Shown here: piece by piece, positions 24,382-25,780 of the stretch
Numbering within the stretch: position 1 is the first letter of the stretch
How the letters are laid out: each line of letters starts with the position of its first letter
NCBI GenBank assembly: GCA_046345275.1
Contig: JBKDJY010000004.1
Span: 1 to 25,780 of the forward strand
Length of the DNA: 25,780 nt
Reading direction: 5' to 3'
From: UBA4416 sp046345275
Lineage (GTDB): Bacteria; Bacteroidota; Bacteroidia; B-17B0; Aurantibacillaceae
The notes under the pieces: model-generated
Told to the model about the DNA's origin: nothing
The model's database searches: none
What the model saw: the letters and a program-made list of their open reading frames with translations, nothing else
Made by a program: the position numbers and the translations under genes

Positions 24382-25632
24382 ATGGTGAATTTTCAAGATT
24401 ATACACATACAGTTACAACACGTTTCATTCGTTATGCGAAAATAGACACACAATCAAACCCCGAATCGAAAACTTCTCCTAGCACAGAAAAACAAAAAAA
24501 CTTAGCAAGGGTATTAGTTGAAGAACTTTTAGAAATGGGAATTTCTGATGCTGAATTGGATTCATTCGGATATGTGTATGCAACCATTCCAAGTAATACA
24601 ACAAAAAAAGTCCCTATTATTTGCTTTTGTTCGCACATGGATACATCGCCAGATTGTAGTGGAGAAAATGTCAATCCAATTTTGCATACTAACTATAACG
24701 GTGGCGACATCATACTTCCAAATGATACAACTCAAGTTATTAAATTTACAGAACATCCCGCTTTGGCGGAACAAATAGGCCATACAATTATTACTGCTGA
24801 TGGCACAACGTTATTGGGTGCTGACAATAAAGCTGGGTTGGCTGAAATTATGGATGCTGCTCATTACCTTATTAAACATCCGGAAATTAAACATGGAACA
24901 ATCCGTTTACTATTTACGCCAGATGAAGAAGTTGGAAGGGGGACAGAAAATGTAGAAATGAAAAAATTAGGTGCAGAATTTGGTTATACAATAGATGGAG
25001 AAACTTTAGGCCATCTTGAAAACGAAACATTTAGTGCAGATTCTGTGCGTATTATCATTAAAGGATTTCCGACACATCCAGGCTTTGCCAAAGACAAAAT
25101 GCAGCATGCAATAAAAATTGCAGCAGAAATTATTAATAAAATCCCGAAAGATAAAACACCCGAAACAACAGAAAAAAAAGAGTCTTTCATTCATCCAACT
25201 TCTATTAATGGCGGATTAGAACAAGTTGAATTAACATTTATTATCAGGGCTTTTGATACACCTACGTTAATTTTATTAGAAAAAGAATTAAAGGAAATTA
25301 CAGCATCTGTTTTGTCAAATTACAGTAAATGCTCTTATGAATTTTACGTAACTGAACAATACCGTAACATGAAAGATGTTTTGGCAACTTACCCTCATGT
25401 TGTGAATTATGCATTAGAGGCCATCGAACGTACTGGCGTAAAACCTGTTTTGTCAAGCATTAGAGGAGGGACAGATGGGTCTAGACTGTCATTTATGGGA
25501 TTGCCTTGTCCTAATATCTATGCAGGTGAGCATGCATTTCACAGTAAGCAAGAATGGATAAGTGAAAAAGATATGCAATTAGCTACTCAAACAATCGTTC
25601 ACCTAGCCATGATTTGGGAAGAAAATAGTTAA
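24382..25632 (+). CDS. pepT: Peptidase T (tripeptide aminopeptidase)
   Basis: A zinc-dependent M20-family aminopeptidase that removes the N-terminal residue of tripeptides in the cytoplasm. The 416-residue length is standard. Metal ligands and catalytic residues are visible: His85 and Asp87 in CSHMDTSPD, bridging Asp148 in LGADNKAG, catalytic Glu182 and ligand Glu183 in TPDEEVGRGTE, Asp205 in TIDGETLG, and His387 in AFHSKQEW. The dimerisation-domain block GFPTHPGFAKDKM and the GGTDGSRLSFMGLPCPN segment are PepT signatures. The gene stands alone, divergent from asnB with 218 nt between the two start codons. Confidence 0.95.
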   Translation: MVNFQDYTHTVTTRFIRYAKIDTQSNPESKTSPSTEKQKNLARVLVEELLEMGISDAELDSFGYVYATIPSNTTKKVPIICFCSHMDTSPDCSGENVNPILHTNYNGGDIILPNDTTQVIKFTEHPALAEQIGHTIITADGTTLLGADNKAGLAEIMDAAHYLIKHPEIKHGTIRLLFTPDEEVGRGTENVEMKKLGAEFGYTIDGETLGHLENETFSADSVRIIIKGFPTHPGFAKDKMQHAIKIAAEIINKIPKDKTPETTEKKESFIHPTSINGGLEQVELTFIIRAFDTPTLILLEKELKEITASVLSNYSKCSYEFYVTEQYRNMKDVLATYPHVVNYALEAIERTGVKPVLSSIRGGTDGSRLSFMGLPCPNIYAGEHAFHSKQEWISEKDMQLATQTIVHLAMIWEENS

Positions 25633-25645
25633 GAAATTACTATTT

Positions 25646-25780
25646 AGAGTCTGCTCAAAAACTAAAAATGCATGTAAAATCAACACTTTTGAGACATTTT
25701 TCACATTTTATCTGCAAGTATAAAATGATATAATCTCAATAAAATAGTTTAAAAAGAGTGCGTTTGTTTTTTTGCCTTTA
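25646..25780. other. Window-end tail, possible insertion-sequence end
   Basis: Just after pepT the sequence AGAGTCTGCTCAAAAAC resembles the termini of several IS families, with a weak inverted partner, CTTTTGAGAC, about 30 nt further. A minus-strand frame across it is open for some 20 codons but is too short to identify. The hairpin could instead be a weak pepT terminator. Sequence beyond the window is needed to decide. Confidence 0.25.

Noticed and set aside
24432..25194. Several minus-strand frames of 60-80 codons
   Set aside because: All are shadows within pepT, which has complete catalytic motifs in its own frame.

Overview
The window looks like a chromosomal segment of a low-GC member of the Bacteroidota, probably Flavobacteriales or a related order. 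The support is: an AT-rich base composition; A-rich leaders in place of Shine-Dalgarno sites before most genes; three upstream sites fitting the Bacteroidota -7 element TAnnTTTG; lipoproteins of Bacteroidota type; and a tiny Lys/Ala-rich histone H1-like protein. Genus and species cannot be read from the sequence.

Left part (1-8400), housekeeping and envelope genes: a secreted YceI-family protein with its terminator; the decayed 3' end of an IS5-family transposase; a two-domain VOC (glyoxalase-fold) protein; tRNA-His(GTG) with promoter and terminator; nadB (L-aspartate oxidase); a large Ig-like lipoprotein; a 47-residue Lys/Ala-rich gene; a small unknown lipoprotein; and galE.

Middle part (8579-21656), a surface-polysaccharide locus. 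In transcription order on the minus strand it runs: ABC-2 permease; a small protein; an AbiEii-type nucleotidyltransferase; an ABC ATPase with a Wzt-like C-terminal domain; a SAM methyltransferase; two GT4 glycosyltransferases; an FkbM methyltransferase; a SAM methyltransferase; a GT4; a SAM methyltransferase; a GT2. Two more genes lie beyond the GT2: a plus-strand polytopic membrane protein and a minus-strand GT4. The simplest reading is a glycan built in the cytoplasm by GT4/GT2 enzymes, methylated, recognised through the Wzt-like domain and exported by the ABC transporter. galE could supply UDP-galactose, and asnB could supply asparagine or amidate a sugar acid. The oddest feature is the toxin-antitoxin-like pair sitting between the two ABC transporter genes.

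Right part (21680-25780): rdgB (house-cleaning nucleotide pyrophosphatase), a long-form asnB with a promoter that fixes its start, pepT (tripeptidase), and a tail that may be the end of another insertion sequence.

No wholly new system is evident. The best leads are the AbiEii-like pair inside the export operon with a palindrome upstream of it, the methylation-rich ABC-dependent glycan locus, the polytopic protein of unknown role, and the H1-like microgene.
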